Assembly (NCBI GenBank): GCA_963575745.1
Contig: CAUYUJ010007225.1
Location: 204,875-268,874, forward strand
Reading direction: 5' to 3'
Source: Prorocentrum cordatum
Lineage: Eukaryota > Sar > Dinophyceae > Prorocentrales > Prorocentraceae
Length of the DNA stretch: 64,000 nucleotides
The position numbers were made by a program, and so were the translations under genes. The notes below the pieces were generated by a model. It was not told the origin of the DNA. It worked only from the letters and a program-made list of their open reading frames with translations, and made no database searches. Position 1 is the stretch's first letter, and the number at the start of each line of letters is the position of its first letter. Positions 1-11,290 of the stretch are shown here, in pieces.

Positions 1-290
1 GATATTACTAATGCAAACCGATTTTTGTTGTAGGGGTTACAGTAGGGTTCTTATTGTACAAGCTACACTTGGATTCCTACTGTACAGATCACAATATGGT
101 TCCTATTGTAAGAGTTTACCATAGGATTCCTATTGTACGGATTTCAATAATATTCCCATTGTAAGGGTTACAGCAGGATTCTTAGTGTGGGGCTAACAGC
201 AGGATTTCTATTGTAGGGATTCCAAAAGGATTACTATTGTAAGGGTAGCAATAGGATTCCCCATTGTAATGGTTGCTGGAGTTTTATTCC
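1..290. repeat. AT-rich ~25-bp degenerate tandem repeat, block 1
   Basis: The motif 'aggattcctattgtaaggg' followed by 'ttacaat' recurs about every 24-27 bp with many substitutions. It is interrupted by the 91-bp satellite at 291-660 and resumes afterwards. No gene is visible. Confidence 0.85.
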
Positions 291-660
291 ATTATTTTAA
301 ATGCCGATCGACCCGAACCAGAACTGAGACCAGGACCAATCCTGGTCACAGATGTGGTTCGGGTTGCATTAATATTATTATGATAATATTAATGCCGATC
401 GACCCGAACCAGAACAGTGACCAGGAACAGTCCCGGTCACAGTTGTGGTTCGGGTTGCATTCATATTATTATAACAGTAACAGCGCGAATCGACCTGAAC
501 CAGAACCGAGACCAGGACCAGTCCTGGCCACAATTGTGATTCGGGTTGCATCAATATTATTATGGTAATATTCGTGCGAATCGGCCCAGACCAGAACCGA
601 GACCACGACCAGTCCTGGTCACAGTTGTGGTTGGGCTTGCACTGATATTGTTGATAATAT
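291..660 (+). repeat. 91-bp palindromic satellite, first short block
   Basis: About four units of the satellite that dominates 1.3-6.9 kb. Each unit has 'atcgacccgaacca', an inverted repeat 'gaccagga-ccag-tcctggtc', 'ttgtggttcgggttgca' and an AT-rich linker of attatta type. Confidence 0.9.
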
Positions 661-1345
661 TAATGCAAACCGATTTCTGTTGTAGGGGTTACAATAGGGT
701 TCTTATTGTACATGCTACACTAGGATTCCCAGTGTACGGGTTACAATAGGTTTCCTATCGTAAGAGTGCACAATAGGATTCCTACTGTACGGAATAAAAG
801 AGGATTCCTATGTTAAGGGTTACAACTGGATTCCTATTGTAGGGCTTACATTAGGCTTTATATTGTAGGGCTGACAATAGGATTCCTAGTGTAAGTGATG
901 CAACAGGTGTCCTATTGTACGGGTTACAATAGGTTTCCTGGTGAAGAGGTTACACTAGGAATCTTATTGTAAGGGTGACTATAGGATTCCGATTGTAGGA
1001 TTACAACAATATTCCTATTGTACAGATTACAATAGAATCCCTATTGTGATGGTTACAATAGAACTCCTATTGCCGGGATTACAATCGATTCCTTATTGTA
1101 CAGGTAACAATTGGATTCCTGTTGTAGGGATGACAATAGGATTCCTATTGTATAGATTACAATAGGCTTCCTATTGTTAGAGTTTACATTCGGATTCTTT
1201 TTGTACGGATTACAATGGGATTCCTAGTGTAAGGGTTACAACAAGATTCCTATTACAGGGCTTACAACAGATTTTCCATCGTAGGGATTCCAGTAGGATT
1301 ACTATTGTAAGGGTTACTATAGGATTCCCCATTGCAAGGGTTGCA
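661..1345. repeat. AT-rich ~25-bp degenerate tandem repeat, block 2
   Basis: Same 'ggattcctattgta' repeat as at 1-290. The sequence just before it (655-700) resembles the window start, so the ~660-bp stretch containing a satellite block and a 25-bp block may itself be duplicated. Confidence 0.85.
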
Positions 1346-3460
1346 TTAATACTATTATAACCTTGTTAATGCCGATCGACCCGAATCAGAACCGATACCA
1401 GGACCAGTCCTGGTCACAATTGTGGTTCGGGTTGTATTAGTATTTTAATGATAGTATTAATGCCGATCGACCCGAACCAGAAGCGAGACCAGGACCAGTC
1501 CTGGTCACAATTGTGGTTCGGGCTTCGACCCGAACCAAAACCGTGACCAGGACCAGTCCTGGTCACATTTGTGGGTCGGGTTGCGTTAATAATATTTTAA
1601 CCATGTTACTGCCGATCGACCCGAACCAGAACCGAGACCAGGACCACTCCTGGTCACAATTGTGGTTCGGGATGCAATCATATTATTATACTATTATTAC
1701 TGCCGATCGACCCGGACCAGAACCGAGACCAAGACCAGTCCTAGTCACAGTTGTGTTTCGGGTTGAAATATTATTATTTTAATATTACTAATGCCGATCG
1801 ACCCGAACCAGAACCGTGACCAGGACCAGTCCTGGTCACAATTGTGGTTCGGGATGCATTGATATTATGATAACATTATTAATGCCAATCGACCCGAACC
1901 AGAACCGTGACCAGGACCAGTCCTGGTCACAGTTGTGGTTCGGGTTGCAATCATATTATTATACTATTATTACTGCCGATCGACCCGGACCAGAACCGAG
2001 ACCAGGACCAGTCCTGGTCACAGTTGTGGTTCGGGTTGAATTCGTACTATAATAATATTACTAATGCCGATCGACCCGAACCAGAACCGTGACCAGGACC
2101 AATCCTGGTCACAATTGTGGTTCGGGTTGCATTAATATTATGATAACACTATTAATGCCGATCGACCCGAACCAGAACCGTGACCAGCACCAGTCCTGGT
2201 CACAGTTGTGGTTCGGGTTGTATTATCAATAGTATAATAATATTACTAATGCCGATCGACCCGAAACAGAACCGAGACCAGGACCAGTCCTGGTCACGGT
2301 TGTGGTTGTTAATGCCAATCGAACCGAATCAGAACCGTGACCAGGACCAGTCCTGGTCACAAATGTGGTTGGGGTTGCATTCGTATTATTCAAATATTAT
2401 TAATGTCAATCGACCCGAACCAGAACCGTGACCAGGACCAGTCCTGGTCACAGTTGTGGTTGGGGTTGCATTCATATTATTCTAATACTATTTATGCCAA
2501 TCGAGCCGAACCAGAACCGTGACCAGGACCAGTCCTGGTCACAGTTGTGTTTCGGGTTGAAATATTATTATTTTAATATTACTAATGCCGATCGACCCGA
2601 ACCAGAACCGTGACCAGGACCAGTCCTGGTCACAGTTGTGGTTCGGGTTGCCAATCGACCCGAACCAGAACCGTGACCAGGACCAGTCCTGGTCACAATT
2701 GTGGTTGGGGTTGCATTAATATTGCTATACTATTACTAAGGCCAACCGGCCCGAACCAGAACCGTGACCAGGACCAGTCCTGGTCGTGGTTGGGGTTGCA
2801 TTAGTACTCTAATGATATTCTTAATGCCAATCGACCGAACCAGAAACGTGACCAGGACCAGTCTTGGTCACAGTTGTGGTTGGGGTTGCATGAGTATTCA
2901 TATAATATTATTAATGCCGATCGACCCGAACCAGAACCGTGACCAAGACCAGTCCTGGTCACAATTGTGGTTGGGGTTGCATTAATAATATTCTAATATT
3001 TTTAAATGCCCATCGACCCGAACCAGCACCGTGACCAGGACCAGTCCTGGTCACAATTGTGGTTGGGGTTGCATTAGTATCATTATTATAGTATTCTTAA
3101 AGCCAGTCGACCCGAACCAGAACCGTGACCAAGACCAGTCCTGGTCACAATTGTGGTTGGGGTTGCATTATTATTATGATGATTATTATTATTATAATAT
3201 TAGTAATGCCCATAGACCCGAACCAGAACCGTGACCAAGACCAGTCCTGGTCACAATTGTGGTTGGGGTTGCATTACTACTCTTATAATAACATTATGAA
3301 TGCCAATCGACCCGAACCAGAACCGTGCCCAGGACCAGTCCTGGTCACAATTGTGGTTGGGGTTGCATGGGTATTAATATAATGTTATTAATGACAATCG
3401 ACCCGAACCAGAACCGTGATCAGGACCAATTCTGGTCACAGTTGTGGTTGGGGTCACATT
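1346..3460 (+). repeat. 91-bp palindromic satellite array, plus orientation
   Basis: About 23 tandem units, typically 91 bp apart (for example starts at 1816, 1907; 2337, 2428). The core is a 10-bp-stem inverted repeat, 'gtgaccagga' then a ccag loop then 'tcctggtcac', followed by 'gtggttggggttgcatta' or the 'cggg' variant and an AT-rich linker. Since 91 is not a multiple of 3, the short open frames with repeated 'NQNRDQDQSWSQLW' peptides shift frame each unit and are not genes. Confidence 0.95.
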
Positions 3461-6400
3461 AATGCAACCCCAATCACAACTGTGACCAGGACTGGTCCTG
3501 GTCACGGTTCTGGTCCGGGTCGATTGGCATTCAGAATATGATTATAATACTGATGCAACCCCAACCACAACTGTGACCAGGACTGGTCCTGGTCACGGTT
3601 CTGGTTCGGGTCGATTGGCCTTAATAGTTGCATGACAATATGATTGCAACCCCAACCACGATTGTGACCAGGACTGGTCCTGGTCACGGTTCTGGTGCGG
3701 GTCGATTGGCACTAATGCAACCCGAACCACAATTGTGACCAAGACTGGTCCTGGTCACGGTTCTGGTTCGGGTCGATGGGCATTAATCGTATTAGAATAA
3801 TACTAATGCAACCCGGACCAGAACCGTGACCAGGACTCAATATCATTATTATGATATACTTAATGCCAATCGACCCGAATCAGAACCGTGACCAGGACCA
3901 GTCCTGGTGATAATATTAGTAATGCCCATCGACCCGAACCAGAACCGTGACCAGGACCAGTCCTGGTCACAGTTGTGGTTGGGGTTGCATTACAATTCTT
4001 ATAATAATATTTTTAATTCCTATCGACCCGTCTCTGGTTCGGGTCGATTGCCATTGATAATATTATGATAATACTGGTGCAACCCCAACCACAGCTGTGA
4101 CCAGGACCGGTCCTGGTCACGGTTCTGGTTCGGGTCGATTGGTATTCATAATATTATTATAAGAATAGTAATGCAACCCCAACCACAACTGTGACCAGGA
4201 CTGGTCCTGGTCACGGTTCTGGTTCGGGTCGATGGGCATTAGTAGTATTATAATAATCTTAATGCAACCCCAACCACAACTGTGACCAGGACTGGTCCTG
4301 GTCACAATTCTGGTTCGGGTCAATTGGCATTACGAATATAATAATAATGATATTAATGCAACCCCAACCACAACTGTAACCAGGACTGGTCCTGGTCACG
4401 GTTCTGGTTCGGGCCGATGGGCATTAATAATATTAGAACAATATTAATGCAACCCGAACCACAACTGTGACCAGGACTGGTCCTGGTCACGGTTCTGGAT
4501 CGGGTCGTGTGGCATTAATATTGAAATAACACTGTTAATGCGACCCCAGCCACAACTGTGACCAGGACTGGTCCTGGTCACGGTTCTGGTTCGGGTCGAT
4601 TGGCATTCATAATATTATTACAATATTAATGCAACCCCAACCACAACTGTGACCAGGACTGGTCCTGGTCACGGTTCTGGTTCGGGTCGATTGGCCTTAA
4701 TAGTAGTAGAGCAGTATTAATGCAAACCCAACCACAACTGTGACCAGGAGTGGTCTTGGTCACGGTTCTGGTTCGGGTCGATTGGCATTAAGGTTGTTAT
4801 AAGAATATTAATGCAACCCGAACCACAACTGTGACCAGGACTGGTCCTGGTCACGGTTCTGGTTCGGGCCGATGGGCATTAATAGTACTAGAATAATATT
4901 AATGCAACCCCAACCACAACTGTGACCAGGACTGGTCACGGTCACGTTTCTTGTTCGGGTCGATTGGCATGAAGCATATTTCTATAATATTGGTCCTGGT
5001 CACGTTTCTGGTCTGGGTCGATTGGCAGTAATATCATTATGATAATATGAATGCAGCCCCAACCACAACTGTGACCAGGACTGGTCCTGGTCATGGTTCT
5101 GGTTAGGGTAGATTGGCATTACTATTACAATAATGATATGAATGCAACCCCAACCACAGCTGTGACCGGGACTGGTCCTGGTCACGGTTCTGGTCATGTC
5201 GATGGGCATTAATAGTACTATAATGATATTAGTACAACCCCAACCACAACTGTGACCAGGACTGGTCCTGGTCACGGTTCTGGTTCGGGTCTTGCACCAA
5301 TAATACCATAATAATACGAATGCAACCCCAGCCACAACTGTGACCAGGACTGGTCCTGGTCACGGTTCTGGTTCGGGTCGATTTGCTTCAACAATATTAT
5401 AGTCATATTAATGCAACCCCAACCACAACTGTGACCAGGACTGGTCCTGGTCACGGTTCTGGTTCGGGTCGATTGGCATTCATAATATTATAATAATTCT
5501 AATGCAACCCCAACCACAACTGTGACCAGGATTGGTTCTGGTCACGGTTCAGGTTCAGGTCGATTGGCATTAACCATACTAGAATAATATCATTAATGCA
5601 CCCCCAACCACAACTGTGACCAGGACTGGTCCTGGTCACGGTTCTGGTTCGGGCCGATGGGCATTAATAATCGTATAACAGTGTTAGTGCAACCCCAACC
5701 ACAGTTGTGACCAGAACTGGTCCTGGTCACGGTTCTGGTTCGGGTCGATTTGCATTAAATATATCAAAATAGTACTAATGCAACCCAAACCATAACTGTG
5801 ACCAAGACTGGTCCTGGTCACGGTTCTGGTTCGGGTCGATTGGCATTAAGAATATTGTAAGAATATTAATGCAACCCGAACCACAATTGTGACCAAGACT
5901 GGTCCTGGTCACGGTTCTGGGCCGGGTCGATTGGCATTCATAGTATTAGAATAATATTAATGCAACCCAAACCATAACTGTGACCAGGACTGGTCCTGGT
6001 CACGGTTCTGGTTCGGGTCGATTGGCATTAATAACATTATTTGACCAGGACTGGTCGTGGTCATGGTTCTGGTTCGGGTCGATTGGCATTAATGTTGCTA
6101 ACAAGATATTAATGCAACCCCAACCACAACTGTGACCGGGACTGGTCCTGGTCACGGCTCTTGTCTGTGTCGATGGGCATTAATAATATTATAATAATAT
6201 TATGGCAACCCCAACCACAACTGTGACCAGGACTGGTCCTGGTCACGGTTCTGGTTCGGGTCGATTGGCATTAAGAGTGTTATAAAAATATGAATGCAAC
6301 CCGAACCACAACCGTGACCAGGACTGGTCCTGGTCACGGTTCTGGTTCGGGTCGAGTGGCTTTCATTTTATAATAAAGATATTAATGCACCCCCAACCAC

Positions 6401-6905
6401 AACTGTGACCAGGACTGGTCCTGGTCATGGTTCAGGTCGATTGGCATTAAAAATAATAACAATATAGTAATAACAATCATCCTCATAATAATATGTTAGT
6501 GCAACCCGAACCACAACTGTGACCAGGACTGGTCCTGGTCACGGTTCTGGTTCGGCTGGATTGGCATTTATAGTGATGCAACCCGAACCACAACTGTGAC
6601 TGGGGCTGGTCCTGGTCACGGTTCTGGCCTGTGTCGATGGGCATCAATAGTATTAGAATAATATTAATGCAGCCCCAACCACAACTGTGACCAGGACTGG
6701 TCCTGGTCACGGTTCTGGTCTGGGTCGATTGGCATTTATAGTATTATGATCATATTAATGCAACCCCAACCACAACTGTGACCAGGACTTGTCCTGGTCA
6801 CGGTTGTGGTCTGGGTCGATTCGCATTAATAATATTTTAACATTAGTGCAACCCCAGCCACAACTGTGACCAGGACTGGTCCTGGTCATGGTTCTGGTTT
6901 GGCCG
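3461..6905 (-). repeat. 91-bp palindromic satellite array, minus orientation
   Basis: The satellite of 1346-3460 continues as its reverse complement ('tgcaaccccaaccacaa', 'gaccaggactggtcctggtc', 'ggttcgggtcgattggcatt'). About 2.5 units at 3813-4032 revert to plus orientation and fold back at 'atcgacccg' / 'cgggtcgat' near 4022-4052. The arms total about 5.5 kb and form a very large imperfect inverted repeat centred near 3460. Confidence 0.95.
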
Positions 6906-7190
6906 CATTATTCTGAATGCATTCGAGTACTGTGACTCCACCTGGACCAGAACCGTGCCTGGTCACAGTCACAATTGTGGTTCGAAAGCAATATCATTAG
7001 TATGATAATATTATTCCCCCGAACCAGGACCACGACTGGTCCAGGTATGGTTCGAATCGCATTATGAAGCATTAATTGAATCATGTGCATCGTGACTGAG
7101 ACCAGTCCTGGTCTCGGTCTGGTTCGGGCATTATTCGAATTATCGAACAATGTGCACCTCAACCAAAACCAACACTGGAACCTTACTGCC
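6906..7190. repeat. Decayed end of the satellite
   Basis: Fragments such as 'accagaaccgtgcctggtca' and 'gaccagtcctggtctcggtctgg' show diverged satellite units fading into the next repeat type. No gene is visible. Confidence 0.6.
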
Positions 7191-7790
7191 CGAGGCCGCG
7201 ACCCTTCGTCCCCGGAGCTTCCGGGACGGCCGAAGCACGCAATCGAGGCCACCACGTTGGCCCAAGATGCCTTCAAGACGGCTTAAGATGGCCCCAGGGA
7301 GGCCTAAGATGGGTTCGATATGGCCCAGGATGCCTCCAAGAAGGCCTAAGGGCCCAAGAAAGCCACAAGAAGACCTTCAGTAGGGCCCTTGGAGGCCAAA
7401 CGCATGATTATCATCGAATTTTGAAATACTGTCGCATTCTCGCCTTTCGCGCGTCTGTCATCTCAAGATGGCCCAAGGAGCTCCCGAAATGGCTCCAAGT
7501 CGGCCTAAGCTGCCCCCATGAGAAGGCCCCAAGACAGCCCAAGAGGACTCCATGATTGCCTAAGCGGCCTCCAAGACGGCCCCAGAGGGCCTCTGGAGAG
7601 ACCCAGATAGCCCAAGACGGCGCCAAGATGGCCCAAAGCCAGCCCAAGAGAACTCCAAGACAGGCCAAGAGGGCACCAAATTTCCCTAGACGGCCCCCAA
7701 GGGACCCCCAAGACTGCGACACCCCAAAGCTTGGGGATACGAGGTGTCGCATGTGACGGCCTCCTGTGCCCCCTCGAACATTCGCCATCC
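7191..7790. repeat. GGCC/CAAGA degenerate repeat block
   Basis: Purine-rich 10-13 bp motifs of the kind 'ggcccaagatggcccc' recur with little exact periodicity. At 7715-7751 an inverted repeat ('tgcgacacc' paired with 'ggtgtcgca', with an inner 'ccccaaagcttgggg' self-complementary run) lies next to the RdRP coding similarity. Open frames here are repeat translations such as 'LGGRLG' and 'PPRRPQ'. Confidence 0.8.
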
Positions 7791-7822
7791 ACAATGCTGG
7801 GGCTGGCACGGTGGCAGCACTT

Positions 7823-8944
7823 GCCGCAAGCAGCCAGATAGAACCTGTCGCCGTCAAAATCCCAGCTCAGGCCATCCTGGATGGCTTCGCCGGCGGCCGA
7901 GAAATAAAGCAACCCGGGGTGGCACTTCTTGCGCAAGGGCACCGCGTCGATGGCCTCGCAGAGGCGGATCGCGCTGGGCTCGCGGTCGGTGCCTTCGTAC
8001 AGCAGCACGGGCCCCGCGAGGGCCCGCCACCCTGGAGACTCCAGCTCGTTGCGCTCGGGCGCGGGGACCATGCAGAATACCTGGCGGCCCTTCAAAATGT
8101 GCCCTTCCCCAGGCGATGGCAACGGCTCCGGCATGCCGTGGCAGCTCCAGACGCCCGGGGCCCACACCGAGCGGAGCGCTCTCGTAAGGCGGGCCTCTTG
8201 CTGCCTGCGAACCGACTCCAACAAGGGGTGCTGTGCGATGCTGAAGCCCGCGCCGAGCAGCTTAGCCATTGTTGCCAAGTACCAGTTGCTCTGCTCCTCG
8301 GCGTCCCCGCTGTCGCCAAGCACTCGGGCAGCCTGCCTTATAGTGAGGGGGCCAAGGATGTCCTCGACATGTCGCTCCGAATGGTCCAGCAGGGTCTTGG
8401 CTGCCATGCCCCTGCACTCCAGAAGCAGGGCCAGGTGCCTCGGGATGGCGGCCCGTCTCACGGTGCTGAAGGCGATGACGCCCAGAGTCTCCCCGAACCC
8501 CTCGAACTTGAGCATGGAGTGGGGGACCTCGAGCCTCCTGAGTCCACGCAACCTCTCCGCGGCCCCAAGCATGCCCTTCATGCCCCCGCGGCGGCACTGC
8601 GCCGATCCTGGCACGTGCCTGAAGAAACCCTCTTCGTGTAGGTCGCCATCGTGGCCAGAGCGCGACGCCCTCCACAAAGCCTCCAAGATCTCCGGGCTCA
8701 CCTCCCCGGAACCGTCGTCTCTCTTAGCGCCCCGTTCGTCGATCCGGTCGTCATTGACGTGGAAATCAAAAGTGCTAGTATCGATGACGGCCACGACAGA
8801 CGAGAACAGCTGCTTGATGCGCGCGCGGAGCAAATTCGCCGACCCCAAAGGGGGGTCCCAGCCAGTGGCCTCGGCGGAGCCATCTGGCCCCGACAAGCTC
8901 CAAAGCGTGTGCAATCGTCTGGAAAACTTCATAACGGTCCGCAT
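7823..8944 (-). CDS. Eukaryotic (QDE-1/RDR-type) RNA-dependent RNA polymerase, catalytic exon, partial
   Basis: The minus-strand frame starting at ATG 8944 matches the cell-encoded RdRP family that makes double-stranded RNA for RNA silencing. Visible blocks, in residues: 'DDGSGEVSPEI' (76-86), the family's D-G-x-G-x-[IV]-S; 'RRGGMKGMLG' (118-127), a GCKG-type block; 'VPHSMLKFEG' (140-149), as RxSMxKF; 'IPRHLALLLECRGM' (167-180); 'LLGAGFSIAQHPLLESV' (229-245); 'GPVLLYEGTDREPSAI' (311-326); and the metal-binding DFDGD (362-366; nt 7847-7861) in place of the usual DLDGD. All three Asp are kept. The N-terminal half and the ~250-300 residues expected after the motif are missing. Similarity stops at 'FYLAACG', where a GC-type donor (GCAAGT, 7824-7819) could begin an intron; the reading frame then enters GGCC repeats. 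An in-frame stop precedes the ATG, so 8944 may be an exon edge, not the true start. It may be a multi-exon gene or a truncated copy. Confidence 0.82.
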
Positions 8945-9075
8945 GTGCTCTTAAATAACCCAAGGTATGACCAAAACGGCCTCGAATTGCCTCAACTGTC
9001 CCAGACGCCCCCAAGATGGCCCAGGAAATCCCCCAGAGGGCGCCACAAGGCAAACGTCACGTATTCCTGTTTCCC
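8945..9075. repeat. GGCC/CAAGA repeat flank upstream of the RdRP
   Basis: Units such as 'gcctcaactgtcccagacgc' and 'ccccaagatggcccaggaaa' abut the 5' edge of the RdRP frame, leaving no room for its missing N-terminal half within 130 bp. Confidence 0.7.
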
Positions 9076-9155
9076 CACATGTTTCGTGGGGTTCTGGTTT
9101 TCTTCCCTGCCGCGTCGCACCCGCGTCTCACACCTCCCTCCTCTCCTCCCTTCCT
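9076..9155 (+). repeat. Conserved leader of the 79-bp array (copy 1)
   Basis: A ~75-bp segment containing 'cacatgtttcgtggggttct' and 'tcgcgtcgcacccgcgtc'-like sequence that is nearly identical to 51191-51265. In both places it is followed by a CA-rich or CAGCA-rich tract and then by an array of related repeats. Confidence 0.85.
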
Positions 9156-9179
9156 CCTCTTCCTTCCTTCCAGTCGCAC

Positions 9180-9490
9180 AAACATACATACACACACGCT
9201 TACTCACACACAGTTACCCACACAATCACACACAGCACACAGCACACACAACACACAACACATACACAACACACCCTACACATGCACACACGCACACACG
9301 CACACACGCACACACGCACACACGCACACACGCACACGCACACACGCACACGCACTGCACACGCACACGCACTGCACACACACACGCACACGTACACGCA
9401 CACGCACACGCACACGCACACGCACACGCACAATCACACGCACACACACACACACACGCACACGCACACACACACACACGCACTCTCTCT
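9180..9490. repeat. (CA)n / (CGCACA)n microsatellite
   Basis: About 300 bp of acac and gcacac runs. All six frames give repetitive peptides (THTHTH, CVCVCV), none coding. Confidence 0.97.
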
Positions 9491-9655
9491 CGAACAACGC
9501 CAGTGCACGCATGGCGTGCTCACTGCATCGTACACCCACGACGTATGCGCCACATACTGGGCACCCATGTGCAATACACGTCCAGATACAGCCGCACACG
9601 CATCATACACATGACACGCGCGCCACACAACACATACGCGCAATATTAGCAGGGC
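9491..9655. other. Non-repetitive spacer, no gene seen
   Basis: About 165 bp between the CA tract and the 79-bp array. It contains CACGCG-rich words but no supported reading frame. Confidence 0.5.
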
Positions 9656-10860
9656 GTGGCAGGTGTGGCCCTTCCTCGACACAACAATGAATACGCTGGA
9701 GGTGGTATCCCTATCCGTTTCGGGTTCGCAAAGCGTGGCAGGCGTTGCACTTCCTCGACACTGCAGGGAATGCATTGGGGGTGGCCTCCCGATCTGTTTC
9801 GGGCTCGCAAAGCATGGCAAACATTGCACTTCCTCGACGCCACAGGAGTTGCGCCGGGGGTGGCCTCCCAATTTGTTTCGGGCTCGCAAAGCATGTCAGG
9901 CAAGGCACTTCCTGGACACCGCAAGGGGTGCGCTGGGGGTGGTCTCTCTATCCGTTTCGGGCGCGCAAAGCGTGGCAGCCTTGGCACTTCCTCGACACCA
10001 CAAATGGTGCGTTGGGGGTGGTCTCCCTATCCGTTTCGGGCTCGCACAGGGTGGCAGTCGTGGCAGTTCTTTGACACCACAGGGGGTGCGCTGAGGGTTG
10101 CCTCCCTATCCGTTTCGGGCGTGCAGCGCGTGGCAAGCGTTGACTTCCTCGACACCACGGGGGGTGCGCTGGGGGTGGTCTCCCTATCCGTTTCGGGCTC
10201 GCAGAGCGTGGCAAGCGTCGCACTTCCTCGACACCACAAGTGGTGCGTTGGGGGTGGTCTCCCTATCCGTTTCGGGCTCGCAGAGCGTGGCAAGCGTCGC
10301 ACTTCCTCGACACCACAAGGGGTGCGCTGAGGGTCGCCTCTCTATCCGTCTCGGGCTCGCAACGCCTGATAGGCGTGGCACTTCCTCGACACCACAGGGA
10401 GTGCGCTGGCGGTGGTCTCCCTATCCATTTCGGGCTCGCAAAGCGTGGCAGGCGTGCAGTTCCTCGACACACAAGGGGGTGCGCTGGGGGTGGTCCCTCT
10501 ATCCGTTTCGGGCAAAGCCTGGCAGGTTTGGCACCTCCTCGACGCAACAAGGAGTGCGCTGGGGGTGGTCTCCCAACCTGTTTCGGGCTCGCAGAGCGTG
10601 GCAGGCGTTGCAGCTCCTCGACACCACAGGGGGTGCGCTAGGGGTGGTCTGTCTATCCGTTACGGGCTTGCAAAGCGTGTCAGGCGTGGCAATCTCTGGA
10701 CACCACAAGGGGTGCGCTTGGGGTGGTCCCTCTATCCGTTTCGTGCTCGCAGAGCCTGACAGGAGTGGCACTTCGTCGACACCTCAGGGAATGCGCTGGG
10801 GGTGGTCTCCCTAGCTGTTTCGGGCTCGCCAAGCGTGTCAGGCGTGGCAGTTCCTCGCGT
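9656..10860 (+). repeat. 79-bp tandem array (~15 units)
   Basis: The word 'gtttcgggctcgca' falls at 9717, 9796, 9875 and 9954, an exact 79-bp period. A unit reads approximately 'cttcctcgacaccacaaggg', 'gtgcgctgggggtggtctcc', 'ctatccgtttcgggctcgca' and 'gagcgtggcaggcgt'. The unit is homologous to the 90-bp unit of 51395-53290. Frames on both strands are open by composition only. Confidence 0.95.
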
Positions 10861-11138
10861 GAGAGGGCTGCGCAGGGGTTGGGGGATGCGCGGGCGAGAG
10901 CTCGCGTCTCATCCAGAACCGTAAACACCTTGGCTCAGGGCAGCTCGGCGCTCCTGTGCTCTCACGCAGGCGCGCCTGTACTCCCATTTGAATGCAGCAG
11001 CCGCCCTCCCTGCGCGCGGCACCCATGCAGGCTTGACTGGCGTCGCCAATGGTATCGGCGGGGCGACGGCCACCAGGATCATTCTTGCATGTTTCACTTC
11101 AGCTGCCATCACACCAGACATGATATAAATATGTGAGG
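10861..11138. other. Unassigned sequence, no gene seen
   Basis: About 280 bp without an obvious repeat; short open frames overlap on both strands and none resembles a known family. Confidence 0.4.
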
Positions 11139-11290
11139 TTCCTTGGTGGCGTTTTGTTGTTGTTGTCGTTGTTGTTGATGCTGTTGTTGTTGCTGCTGCT
11201 GCTGTTGTTGTTGCGGTGGTGGTGGTGGTGGTGGTTGTTGTTGCTGTTGTTGTTGCTGTTGCTGTTGCTGTTGCTGTTGTTGTTGTTGAA
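11139..11290. repeat. (GTT)n/(GCT)n/(GGT)n microsatellite
   Basis: Interrupted trinucleotide tract of GTT, GCT and GGT. It precedes the first ~1-kb duplicated unit and resembles the (TTG)n that ends both units. Confidence 0.95.

Noticed and set aside
1513-6710. Many 60-120 codon frames with 'NQNRDQDQSWSQLW' peptides
   Set aside because: They follow the 91-bp satellite on whichever strand it lies; the unit is not a multiple of three, so they break every unit.
7766-8641. 291-codon plus-strand frame opposite the RdRP
   Set aside because: Antisense shadow of a GC-rich coding region; the minus strand carries the ordered RdRP motifs.
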